Source: Stichopus chloronotus | Lineage: Eukaryota; Echinodermata; Holothuroidea; Aspidochirotida; Stichopodidae | Assembly (NCBI GenBank): GCA_021234535.1 | Contig: SFZH01000008.1 | Span: 3,348,001-3,412,000 of the forward strand | Length of the DNA stretch: 64,000 nucleotides | Direction: 5' to 3' | Part shown: in pieces, positions 37,301 through 48,600 of the stretch | How the letters are laid out: every line of letters begins with the position of its first letter | Numbering within the stretch: the first letter of the stretch is position 1 | Program-made: the position numbers and the translations under genes | Notes under the pieces: model-generated | What the model saw: only the letters and a program-made list of their open reading frames with translations | Database searches by the model: none | Told to the model about the DNA's origin: nothing

Positions 37301-38514
37301 TCAATGTCATAAAAAGAGCACACTTGTGAAGTACAGCAATTCAATTTATCATCCCTCCATCCTCTCTTCACTTTTTTTTTACCTCCTTTATTTTTCAATA
37401 TCATTCATTGCATCCCCAAAATTTTCCTGAGGGGGCATTCTGCCCCCAATAGCTATGCTACTGGATACAACACGTTGAATGACATTTATGAGCACACATG
37501 GAAGAAATGAAAATGTGGCCAAGTTTAACAGCCATGATAACCTTACATAATTATTTTGAGAATAAAAGTCTAGTGCTCTCAGCAGTAAGTAAATTTTCCT
37601 GTTGTAAGATCATCTCCTTGTGAGGCGCTATCATGTCATTGTGACTGTATTCTTTCTTTACCTGTAATTTACATGACTTACCTCAGCTTTTTACTCAAAA
37701 CTTGACTCCAGCTCCCTGGCGCAGCACAAAGGTCTACGGCCTTTGTAACACCTACAAACAAAAAAGCAAAAAAAACTGAGTAGGTGTCTTATTGAGATGA
37801 CAATCTTTGGAAAAATAGCTTGGCACATCATTCTTCTTCTTACTAAAGATGAGAGGATTTGGGTAGGCAAGGAATGCACAGAGTAGACTGTTTGAATGTA
37901 AACACCATACTAAAAATCATAACATGTTCCGTTAAAAAAACTACAGTGTTAGTGTAAATCTCTGCTACTCCAACACACAGTCACAGATCAATAGTTGAAA
38001 GTGAAAGAAAAGATACAGATATTTAAATATACTTGTAAAGCATGCATATCCAAGCACACATAATCACGAAAAATGTTTTGGAAACTACAATTTTATAGCA
38101 TGTGGGGTGGATATTTTCTACAATATGTTCATGCTTTATTTGGATCAGACATTAAAGTTTCCTGCAATACAAAGCAGATGATTTCAGTCCCACAGTTTTC
38201 ATTATTTCATCTCTCCTGTCCAGTTGCTATGTTGTGGGCCAACTCTTCTGACTTGTGAACTGTAGAACTTTTACATCACTACCACTATTTATGACAACAC
38301 ATCACAAGAACACGGTCTTCATAACTAGCAACGAAAACCATGATGCTTTATACAGAACAACAGAATCTTTTGCTCAGTGGAGCTATGCCATACCTTTAAA
38401 GATATCAAACTCCTCATTGATCTGAATCAGTTTGAATGCACTCCTTGCTCGCCAACCTTCTTCTTTAGCTAATCTGTAATAGATATCTCTTTTATCCTTA
38501 GAAGAACGTCCCAT
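28354..38514 (-). CDS. FTSJ1: FTSJ1 / TRM7 tRNA 2'-O-ribose methyltransferase
   Basis: Ten coding exons on the minus strand: 38394-38514, 37682-37751, 35746-35842, 34949-35027, 33861-33913, 33524-33577, 32447-32549, 32077-32160, 29651-29754 and 28354-28578. All borders are GT/AG and phases join to exactly 329 aa, the usual human length. The N-terminus [18 protein letters not shown] is the family signature. SAM-binding AAPGSWSQ is at residues 50-57 and [13 protein letters not shown] at 74-86. The catalytic tetrad is K28, D118, K158 and E193, all present. The C-terminus keeps the [11 protein letters not shown] motif and then diverges. The enzyme methylates riboses 32 and 34 in the anticodon loop of several tRNAs, using partners THADA (position 32) and WDR6 (position 34); that is family knowledge. 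Minus-strand 'ctctctttcag' just upstream of the ATG (exon border about 38582) suggests a noncoding first exon further right. Confidence 0.97.
29803..30376. mobile_element. possible TTAA-flanked MITE in FTSJ1 intron 8
   Basis: The ends read TTAAAGGTCATGTG on the left and, as reverse complement of the right, TTAAAGGTTGTTTG. The match is short and decayed, but the layout (TTAA then AGG) resembles the better MITEs at 34501 and 44188. No coding content. Confidence 0.35.
30690..31205 (-). repeat. AGGTCA-type repeat array, minus orientation, FTSJ1 intron 8
   Basis: Three to four units, with TGACCTTTGACCT (two half-sites, DR1) at about 30921 and 31060 and a decayed one near 30786. They alternate with 'ttgagataccatgtttac' blocks (30733, 30870, 31005, 31153), spaced about 135-145 bp. 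It ends in a CA-rich tail (31170-31215). The orientation follows FTSJ1 transcription. Confidence 0.8.
34501..34896. mobile_element. MITE, FTSJ1 intron 4 (family copy A)
   Basis: The left end TTAAAGGAGCACATTGAGTTG pairs with the reverse complement of the right end (TTGAAGGGGCTTATTGAGTTG). The interior block 'aatgtctggtcac' also occurs, inverted, in the SEC62 intron copy at 44188-44563, so the two are members of one family in opposite orientation. Confidence 0.65.
35977..37463. mobile_element. possible DNA transposon in FTSJ1 intron 2
   Basis: The left edge CAGGAGCATAGCCAGG resembles the reverse complement of the right edge (CAGTAGCATAGCTATT). Flanking 8-mers agree at only 5 of 8 positions. 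The interior has an additional inverted pair (near 36003-36024 and 36514-36538, ggggatggggc-type) and a G14 tract at about 36755. No transposase is seen. This is a weak call. Confidence 0.3.
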
Positions 38515-38581
38515 GATGCAATGTTGTGCTGGCCTTGACAAAGTGCTGTAAACCTACTTCAACAGTTTTAACTTTAGTTTA

Positions 38582-39567
38582 ACTGAAAGAGAGTAACACA
38601 GTAAAAACATGGTTATCACACATCCATTCCTCGTTAATAAACTGGCATATATGATAGCACTACAGCAACAGTCATAATGTGAACATTAAATTTACAAAGC
38701 AATAAACTACAAACTGTAGATCATTACATTCTGACCATAATCCTTTCAATGCAAAGGTGAAGGATACTTGACATTATTCCACTTACATGTCTCTCTAACC
38801 AAAACTTAATTACTAATTCTGTGAAATTTCTCTGTGTTTTCATTGATGGGCATCTCTCTTGGAATGATTACATTCAGATCATGAAAAAATTCTAGCATAC
38901 TGAAATATTTCCTGACATTATCAACATCTTCCTTGAAAGCCCCTTGTTTTTTTGCATAATGTTAGGTCACTTTATCCTTACTTGTCTTATGATGCAAATT
39001 CTTTGGGGTAGCTGATGTGTGTTGTTCCTAAAAAAAATTGAAAATCACCACAACTTTATGACTTTGAATCCTTGGAACAGAGGTGGACAAGTGGAATGTA
39101 GAATTGCCTTAACAAAATTGCCCATTCATCATGTACACAACATTCATATTCATTGACAGTACCAATAGCTGCAATGTTGTTTATAATGTGCAAACTGTAA
39201 GGAGAACACCATTCACAATAAACTTTTAAGTAAGTGCTTACCTGAGACTAGTGTATGGTGCTTTTTCTTTTCCAGACTGAGAACATGTCTAAATTGACAT
39301 GAGATTATTATTTGGGTTATTTAGGGGTTAATCAACAATCCAGATTGCAGAAAAACCAATAAATTCAAGTGTATACATACGTTATTCTAGAATTGGAATG
39401 TGAAAAGAAGAAAATGTCAGCAACATAACAACCAAGCCTGATTCTTGCACACTTTTGGACTTTATCTATATCATATGTTAGCTTGAGGAAAATATAGTAC
39501 ATCAACTACAAGCAAATATCTAAGAACAAGAATAGCAAAGACACCTTTAAGCAGTAGTGGTGTCTAT
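38582..39567. other. FTSJ1 upstream region / probable 5'UTR intron
   Basis: A good minus-strand acceptor borders the FTSJ1 start exon at 38583, so this region is likely intron leading to a noncoding first exon. I cannot place that exon; a GTGAG donor on the minus strand near 41070 is one candidate. No protein-coding signal is seen. Confidence 0.4.
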
Positions 39568-40755
39568 TGACCCGGACTCCAAATCTGTTATTCAGGCTCT
39601 TCTTAATATTGACCCGGATGTAACTTCGGTATTAATTGAGAATTACAAACTCTGCAATTAGTGCAACGATAACCTTAACCATGGATACAACACTAATGCC
39701 ATGAGATGGTTGAAGTTGGCAAGCTTATTCGGCTCTAATTTAGAATCAGTGACCACCAGTCAAGGTTACTGATGATGGTTAGGATTAAGTATTTGATGAG
39801 AATAAACAAGGTTGAAGGTATAAAAGGCTATTTAGGCCTAGCTTTAACCTAAATATCCACCAATCATGGTTAAAAAAGAGTTAGGGTTAAAGGCTGCATT
39901 GCATCACCCTAAGCTATATTTTTACCTCCCGGAAAGCAAAATTCTCAACTGGTTCTAAGTTACAGTACTCTTAGATTGACAGCAAATTCGAAAGATGCAG
40001 AGCAGCTCATAGGTACTAATTTAGAATCAGTGACCGGAAGTGACGTATTGTTCCTAAAATCGTTGTTTTTGCCTAATTTCACCCTAAACTTAACCCTAAC
40101 TCTCAATTTTAACCATGATTGATGGTTATTTAGGTTAAAGCTAGGCTTTAATAGCTTTTTACACCTTCAACTTGTTTTATTCTTATCAAATACTTAATCC
40201 TAACCATGATCAATAACCTTGACTGGTGGTCACTGATTCTAAATTAGAGCCAGCTCGTATTACACAGCGTACACAGGGATCCATTGTTTTGGCTACACAT
40301 GTGGAGGAATTTAAGACAGACTGAGGGAGGGACTAGAGGTAGGTGGTTGGGAGAATTGAAACTGTCTGGGGTGATGAGTTTTTGTCTTTAAGTTTAGGGT
40401 GAAATTAGGCAAAACCAAGGTTTTTAGCAAGAATACGTCACTTCCAGTCACTAATTCTAAATTAGTACCAATGGAGAGTTGAGACAACTGCCCTGGACGC
40501 CAACTCTATTGTCCACCTTCTCTTGTGATTGGCCAGGACACAACTTCTGTGTTCGGATGGCTGCTAAGTAGTGAGATGAGACTTGAGCCACTTGACTCAA
40601 ACTTCGAAGCCGTCTTTAATGTAGGCTTTACCACTGACTTCTTTATTAATATACAGCGCGATCGGTGGGCTAAATTTGGCTTTATATTGTATGCACATTT
40701 GTGTCCAGGTGAAATATTTGATACTGCGTTATTCAACCGGCGTCCGGGTCAATAC
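39568..40755. repeat. interleaved long inverted repeats (foldback elements)
   Basis: Pair A: arm from 39731 (GGCTCTAATTTAGAATCAGT..., about 170 bp) and its reverse complement ending at 40251. Pair B: arm from 40012 (GGTACTAATTTAGAATCAGT...) and its complement ending at 40469. B's left arm lies inside A, and A's right arm lies inside B. An outer pair (TTGACCCGGAC at about 39569 and GTCCGGGTCAA at about 40742) frames both. The arms share the end TACTAATTTAGAATCAGTGACC, so A and B are one family. No coding content. Confidence 0.75.
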
Positions 40756-41415
40756 TAGACACAACGTAAGCGATTTTGAAAGTTTTCGCATAACTAGGCC
40801 CCGTGGAATTACGACGGAACATAAGATTTTGCCTAAATTACATCACCTGTCACTGCATGACTAATCAGAGTGACATGTTCAAACAATAAATAAGCTAACA
40901 AGTGCAAGTATTAACCAGTAGGTTAAAACCCTTCTGCTCCTGGAAATTAGAGACGAATGCATTGTCCTTACCCTGTGAATCGTGATGTTGGAGCCAAGCA
41001 AAGCCTCAGATTCGGAGGCGGATTCACCTTGAACTGTTGATATTGCATAATGTGTAGGTTTTCTCCTCACCTATGGCAAGCCATCTCCGCTCTATTTCCG
41101 AATTCCATGTATCTTCAATTATTTACGTTTAAGAACTTCGAGATCAGTGCAGACATCTTCACTTAAATCAAAGGTATTTAGAATCGTTATCTGATTACTT
41201 TAGAAAACTTAGGATACATTTTCAAAAAATGAAGGATATCTACAGAATTGAAAGATACCTTTAAAACAATCCATGACATATCTCTAGGCCGGCAGGCTCC
41301 CTCAATTAAATTTGCTGAAGTCCCACATTGTTAAATGTTTTTGAGATAACGCGGCGTCACTGATAGTCCTGCAGGGGAGGGGGTGAAATTTAGAGTCCCC
41401 TGAACCTTTGTGTGT
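40756..41415. other. FTSJ1-SEC62 intergenic sequence
   Basis: No gene recognised. The minus-strand sequence near 41070-41100 ends in a consensus-like donor (CATAG/GTGAG) and might be an FTSJ1 noncoding exon. This is speculative. Confidence 0.35.
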
Positions 41416-41771
41416 TTAAAGGGAAATAGGGCGTTTGTTTTACAGACAACAACCATATTTTTAAAACCAATATTTGTGGACGTAGAATGATAGATTATTC
41501 AAAATAAGGAAGGACAGTAGCCTTCTTTTCAAGGAATCAGATTCTCACAGATAGAAATTCAGTTACTTGTTGCTCAACAATCATTTGTTCACCTAAACTT
41601 TTCAAAATTCAAATAATGCATCTTCCGTTACTCTTTACATGCATAATATTTTGATGAGATGAAGCTTTGACAGATGTTTATTGATGAGCCTACTGAATGG
41701 TTTCACAATGGCTAAAGCTATTTTCTTCATATACCATGGTAGTGTATTCTAAAAACCCTATTTCCCTTTAA
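41416..41771. mobile_element. TTAA-flanked MITE (356 bp)
   Basis: The left end TTAAAGGGAAATAGGG and right end CCCTATTTCCCTTTAA are perfect inverted repeats of 16 bp that include TTAA at both edges. A single similar end (tatttccctttaa) is at about 35542. The TTAA edges suit piggyBac-type target preference, but the class is not proven. Confidence 0.7.
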
Positions 41772-42670
41772 GATTGTGCTCAGATGCAAAGTGGCGTTTC
41801 TGACAACTAACAGATTTACCTAATTGTTTGAGACAAAATAATTTTGTCAGCATGTTTAAAACAAGTGCAACTTCTTAATATTCCACACGTCGCGTGCCAC
41901 AAGAGACGTACACGACCCCACTCGAGGAAGCTTTCTCTAGGCCCTGTGACTCTTTTATGTAGGCCTATGTGAATTCCAGATAAAATTCTTAAGGATATCT
42001 ATTAAAATATATCAGATATAACACAAATAACGACAACTCACTGAAGTGAAACTCCTTTAAAGATATCTTTGAATAGAATTAAAAATATATTTTTAAAATA
42101 AGGTAAGTCAGAACATATTAGAAACATATTCTAACATGTGTTTACTTCCTTTAAAGTTGATTTTACATATAATGAACGATATTGTTTAAGTTATCTTTAA
42201 GTCTATTCAGAAATTAATACTAATTAAAGATGTCTTTAATTATAATACATGTCTACATAATACAGACAACTTCAATCCTATACACTCAGATAAATTGAAT
42301 TACAGACAGACTGTCTCATAATCCATTTAAAGATGTTTTGAAAATCACTCAACGATATTTCTGAATAAAATTGAGACTTAGGCTTATGAAATGTCATAAG
42401 AATACGTCCCTGATTCACCCCCCCCCCCCCTCAATCCCACTACGAAACACCAAGCATCCGAGTAGTTAGTAGCCTTATACGCCATAGGTAACACGATGGA
42501 TACCAAGACACCTTCGTGACACTACTGAGGCCTATTGGGATCTCTCACACAGGGATGCCACATCCTGATTTGGTAAGAATATTATCTCTGCTTAGCATAC
42601 GTTGGCAGCTGGCAACAAAGTTCCCGATCGTTTCATCCTATCAGTGATAATCGTATAGCCTAACTGCGCC
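41772..42670. other. SEC62 upstream region
   Basis: AT-rich sequence with a C12 tract at about 42419-42430, then the presumed SEC62 promoter and 5'UTR. The start codon has a strong context (gccATGG). I see no TATA box I would defend. Confidence 0.45.
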
Positions 42671-45600
42671 ATGGCCGAAAAGACGGTCAGAAGGAAGAAG
42701 AAGAAGGTATTTTAAAATGCAATCAGTAATGTGAAAACAAGGTCAAACGTGAATAATTTGAAATATGTTTTTGTGTGTAAACATAGGCTCGGTTTCAGCA
42801 TATGTGCCGCAGGGTAACTGTTACCTAGTCCCACGTTACGTTATCGTTAGGCCTAGCGTTAAAGTTACACTAACGTTAGTTCTGTGTAAGTGTTATAACT
42901 GTTTTTCTTTCAGTATGATAGTACTGATACACTTAGATAGTGATACAGCCAGTAATAGTCAAATTGAAGGCCTAGAATTATAGAACATGGCTCAAATTTA
43001 GAGTCCGTGACCATCACAGTTCACACTTACAATAGACTGCACACAATGATATGCTTGAATGTGCACTCATATAGTAGTACTGCCACAGTACAGCTCAAGT
43101 ATAACTCCCATAGCTGCGCGATTATGCTTTTCTGTACTCCTTTGCACTTGTTTATATGTTTTTATACTTTTTTGTATACTTATTTATACTCGTTTTTTTA
43201 TGCACGATATAGGCGCGTATAGACAAATTGCGTTATCTTTGCCGATATCGATTGCCTCTTACATGCGCATACGATTGTAAAATCACGTATACTACATCAC
43301 TGTGTAAAATTTTCAGCTGTTTGATTTAGCGGCCGGACAGAGCTGCGGTTAGTGAAACCGCTATTACACTGGAAGATAAAGGGTACTGAGAACTTGATAA
43401 CATTGCAGTGCTAAATTATGGTGCAGCATGTACATAAAAACAGCTTTTCAAATGCTCACTAGTGCCTAGCGCAATGAAAGCCTAGCATGAATAACAGTAC
43501 TGTCAATAGTGAACTGGTTTGACAAAACCAGCAATGTGTTTGTTGAGGGGAAAGAAAGATCGTGGTCGTTAAAACCGCAAAGACTTGTGGACTGACAAAC
43601 ATGCTGATTCTTCTTCTTTTTTCCAGATAGGGTCTCGACATAATAGAAAATCAGAGTGAGGAATTTTTAACTGAGAAAAAAAAGAGAAAGAGTAAAATAA
43701 TACCGCTCTCTCAGTGAGGCTACTGTTCGCTAATGATATGCAATACACAAGTAGGCTGAATTGATTAAAAGTTAGTTGCAAAAAAGGTTGTCATATACGT
43801 ATTGGTACATAACTTTTTACATAACAGGAAAAACACATAGGAAAAATTATGAAAATAACTTTGAAGCGGTGAAGGCAATTTTTTGTACATTAAAATATCA
43901 AACCTGGGTTTTGATGTAAAAAACTCCAAATTGCTCCGAATTCTCAAAGGAAAGTCCATTTAAAAGAAGGTACTTTTTATTTCCCTCGCGCCGAAGGCTG
44001 TAGTATAATGTTACTGTAACGTTACACTTAAATATTTCGTCTTTACCCAGTTGGCATTGGATGCTGCTTGCTGTAAAGTTTTTCAGTTGTTTTCTCTGCA
44101 TGGCGCTCATTATGCAGCTGTAAGCTGCACTCACAGGTGTTTGAAAAATTCTGGGACGCGCATGACAAGGGTCTTGACCCAGATATCTTAAAGAGGCTCA
44201 TTGAGTTGTTTTGTGAAATTCACTCAATTTTTCTAAACAGGTCAAGTTTCCTTCACATACTAATGACAAACAGTCAAACTAAAAGGATCCCAAAGTTTTA
44301 CATACGTTGGAACATTAATGAGTGAGTAACCAACGATTAGATTTGGTTTTTGAAACTTTGTGACCAGACATTTTCACATTAGTGCATTCACATGCACACA
44401 ATCAGAGCAAGTAACGGTCAAAAATTCGAAAAAATTGACAGTTTTCATATAACTATTGGATGTGAAACTTGATTAATTATGCTAATTGAGAGTATTGTCG
44501 TGTGTTTGTATACTTCAAAATCACCGCAATCTTTACTGATATCAACTCAATGAGCCCCTTTAAGAAAAAGAAAGATAGAAAAAGTTTCCAGGCCATTCTT
44601 TTTGAGGAAAAAAAGTAATTGGAGCAAAGTACACCTGTGAAAGTTGCACTGAGAAGTGAAGGGGGGAGGGGTGGCCCAACGTTGACAAAAGTTGGCCGAC
44701 TATTTCCCAGTCATTTTTCAAACAAAAAAAAAGATACGTAGCGGGGAGATAACAGACTGAAGTAACAGCATACACTGGTGCAAAAGTGTGGTGCGCTACC
44801 ACAGTAAAAGGACAATCATCTGGATTTGCAGTGGCCGCATATTGGTTGCATTTTGCGAAGGCATCTCTTTCTTGTTCAGATTTTTTTTTTCCCTTTCTTT
44901 TGCCATAATCCAAATTTCACTGATTCGAAGTAGAAGCAAAAATATAGACAAGGATTTACCAAAGACATATATGTGCAAGAATTAACAGAACTGAGTAACT
45001 GTGGTCCCTATGGGCATTGTATGCGCTATTTGCCTCTAAAACAAGGGAAGCCTACATTTCATACTTTTACAAAATCAGGCGATTGAATCCTTCAGGATTT
45101 GGTCTAAATTACAGTACATGGAGATTTCATATCAAAAAGACCTAAATAATTATAAAGTAGATTATATCATAATTTTAAGTCATGCTATCAAACTACGCCT
45201 TTTTTATAAAGAAAATGAAAGTGTAATTGATTAGATTATTTGACAATTTTTCAACAATTATTCAATTTAATGTCGAAGTGAACAGTGTGAACTGTCTGAT
45301 GTATCTTATCAAATCGGTATAAACTTGTGGTTCGCAAGCCTCGCAATCTGGAAATTTAATGGAATTAATAATGAAAACTTGGATTCTTAAAATGGATTCT
45401 TTTGTTTACGGACACTTTGTGTTTTGGTGAGTTATTTCTTTTATGCATTATATGGAGCCAACTTAAGTGTGAGACTCGGTAGAACAAGGCCTGCTTGTAA
45501 TATTTAAATTGGAACGTGGCAATTATGAGAAACTGCCATATATCGCTCTGGATAGGTGAAAGTTTTCTATTCTTTTCTGAATGCGGACTTGAGTTGCAAC

Positions 45601-48600
45601 AGGAATTTCGCTTAGGCTAGCAGAAAATCATATAAAGGCACTGAATCATCTTGTATAAAGTTAATCATGTTGCATGAAGTCCTTAGCCTTTTGTCTGACC
45701 TCCTACATCACTCACGTTGGCTTTTGAACAGATAGTAATGTCTCTGTGATATAAGTCGTACAATTTTGCTTTTGTTTTCGCTACACCGGCCAATCGGCAT
45801 CAGTGTTGGTTTGGTCAACAGGTCCATACACTCTTTTGCATTAAATCATGAGAATCGTGCCCCAGACGTAGGCCTACGCATTTTTAAGTTCGTTATCAGC
45901 AATTTTTTGCACAAATTACCAATAAATATCGTTTGGCGGCTCACATAAAACTGAAACAACAAATTCCAGTAAGACAAAAACTACGGACGCTGATTTCCCG
46001 CTATTGTGGAAAATACCAATTTTGGAGAAAGTTTCTAAAATAAGATATATTTTTACGTAGAGAAACACAATGATAAACAAAATTTACATGCTTTATAATT
46101 ATTTTAAGTTTCCAGGATAAACTTACACAAAGAAGCTTAATTGTATCAGGTAGCCAGCCACGATCACCTGCTTAATCAACCGAGTATTCCCCATGAGTGC
46201 TCGAACTGACTACAGTGTACCTAGCCATAAAAATACGCGAGTGAAACTAATACTGCAGTAGTGCTAAATTACAACTTGAAGGAAGCCTTGTTTTCGCAAA
46301 TTCAACACGTGCATCTCACAATTTTTAAGCTAGAGCTGTACAACCCATTTTTACCGCTATGCAAATGAGTTTGGCTAATCCTTCTGAGTGTCAACAGCCT
46401 TTTCCTTAGAAATTCTAAATCGCTAGTGTTATTACTTTAGGGTGCTCATATATACCTACTACCTATTGTTTAGAAACAACTGTGGTAACTATTTGTCAGA
46501 CATTCCTCAAAAAAAAAATAGCGAGTTGTGTTATGAAAAGCTATGTACGAGGCTCACAACCACATGTGCCAGACTTGCTCTGATCAACCCTACTTGGTAC
46601 TTAGGAGCCTATACTGCACACATTCCTGCGGTCACTTGCATACATTCTTTAATCTTTTGGCCTACACTTACTCCCACTAATAAGTATTCTTGTCATTTCT
46701 GTGCCTGATACTTTACAGTCTTCTCAAAACGACTGGGGAAAATCTGCAAAACCTAACCAATGGTAATGATCGATAATAAACAGTGCCAACCGCAAATATC
46801 AAGTGTAAACACGTATAGGAATTATACGCAGTGTATACGCGGCGTATACAGGGTATTTTTCTGCCTGCGAAATTATACTTCTGTATACTTGTTTCAACAT
46901 TTCTATGCTTTATTCAGTGCGTATAAATGTCCAGTTATACGAAAGCTGTACTGTAGAAACAGCGTATAGCCTAGGCCTATAGGGTTAGCCTATAAAAAGG
47001 GGGATTGGGATTGTATTTCATTTATCTTCGAACACCCAACAACTAAATGTGCTCCTGTAACACAGTGGGTTATGCTTAGGACGATGCAGGGTGATGTAAC
47101 TGTTATCTTAATATCCTTTCAAGGTTTGAATCCTCTTTTAATCTCTTTCCTTTGCAGGTTTAACTTCTCTCATTTCTTCCACAGGTTTTCACAGTTGTTC
47201 CTTTCATAGAATGTCTATAACTTAGTGAGTTAAAAAAAAAAAACAACGGAAAAAATCATAGATAAAAGAGTAGACATTAACCCTAGTATAGATGTAGCTC
47301 GCTACAAAGCCCACAGTACTAGATCAGCGACAGTTCGGCAGCTATCTCAGCTGGTGTCCCGACGGATGAAATTCTTCGGACCGCAGGATGGCACTCAGAG
47401 AAAACATTTGCCACCTTTTACAATAAACCAATTAAAAAGAAAATGTATTTGCTGATTCTATACTAGCCTTATCTTAGGCTTTGTTGTTTTGTTTGAGGTA
47501 CGGCTGATGATGTAACGATAATTTAAGTTGTTTCCAAAGTAATGGAAGAGGAAATAAGAAGAGTAAGGAATTGCGAAGAGAATGACAGTTAAGAACTGTA
47601 TAGCAAATACTTAAATATAAAGGAATATGTATTCATGAAGAGGGTGATCACGTGTGAACGTACCAGTAATGTTAAAGAAACTGGATTACAAGATGTCGAG
47701 AAAGTAAAATGCATGTGTTAATGCATATATTGGGTTATATATTGGGTTAATGGGTTAATGAATGAGCATCTTTTGAGGTGGGAGGGAGGGTTTGAGGGGG
47801 TGGTTTCTCATGCCACAACACCTTTTGACCCCTAGAGTAAGTTTAAGCCTACCTGAAAACTTATCTGAACTACATGTATTTGCATGGGGATGAGGATAAA
47901 ATAAACAGTAAAATGGTCATGGGAATGTGATTTTATGTGAAAATATGAAATGTGAAAATATTGTAGGCACAATATTTCAAGAAGGAAAACTTGGGCATGA
48001 TCTGCCAATTAGATTGTAGGTGTATCTCATTGAATGTACAAAAATTTCCATTTTCTTTGGTGAAGGTCAAAGGTCATTTGCGGTCTACGTGGTCACAGTG
48101 TGGAATTCTTGTAAACATATAACGTCAAGAAGGGAAGCTTGGACAGATGTCATATTCAATGCGTAGTTGTATCTAATTTAGCACAAGAACCAGTTGGTCT
48201 TTAATGGAGGTAGAAGGTCATTCCATGTCAACAAGGGTCAAATTGTGAACATGTAGATATGATGTCAAGAAAGGAAGCTTGTGCAGATCTCATATATTTG
48301 ATATAAAGCATACGTAGCTCAATGTGACACATACTATTAAATGCTGTTACTGTATATCAGATTCTGAAAAAAATTATCATAATCGGATCGTCAAGACCAC
48401 AATGCATTTTTGACTTCTGGTCTTATTGGGGTTTTTTTTTTAATTTTTTAATTTTGGCATATGGGGGCCTCCCGCTTGTTTGCGCCATTTGGGTTTGTAG
48501 GAGTGAGTAGTTCCAGGAAATCCTTGGGAGGCCCCCTCCTTCCTACCTCCCAATAGTTGCGTAGAGACAGGTAAGTTCGTCACTCATGAATATCCAAATC

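Noticed and set aside
40506..41070. Frames of 60-77 codons between FTSJ1 and SEC62
   Set aside because: No family similarity; partly made of inverted-repeat sequence.
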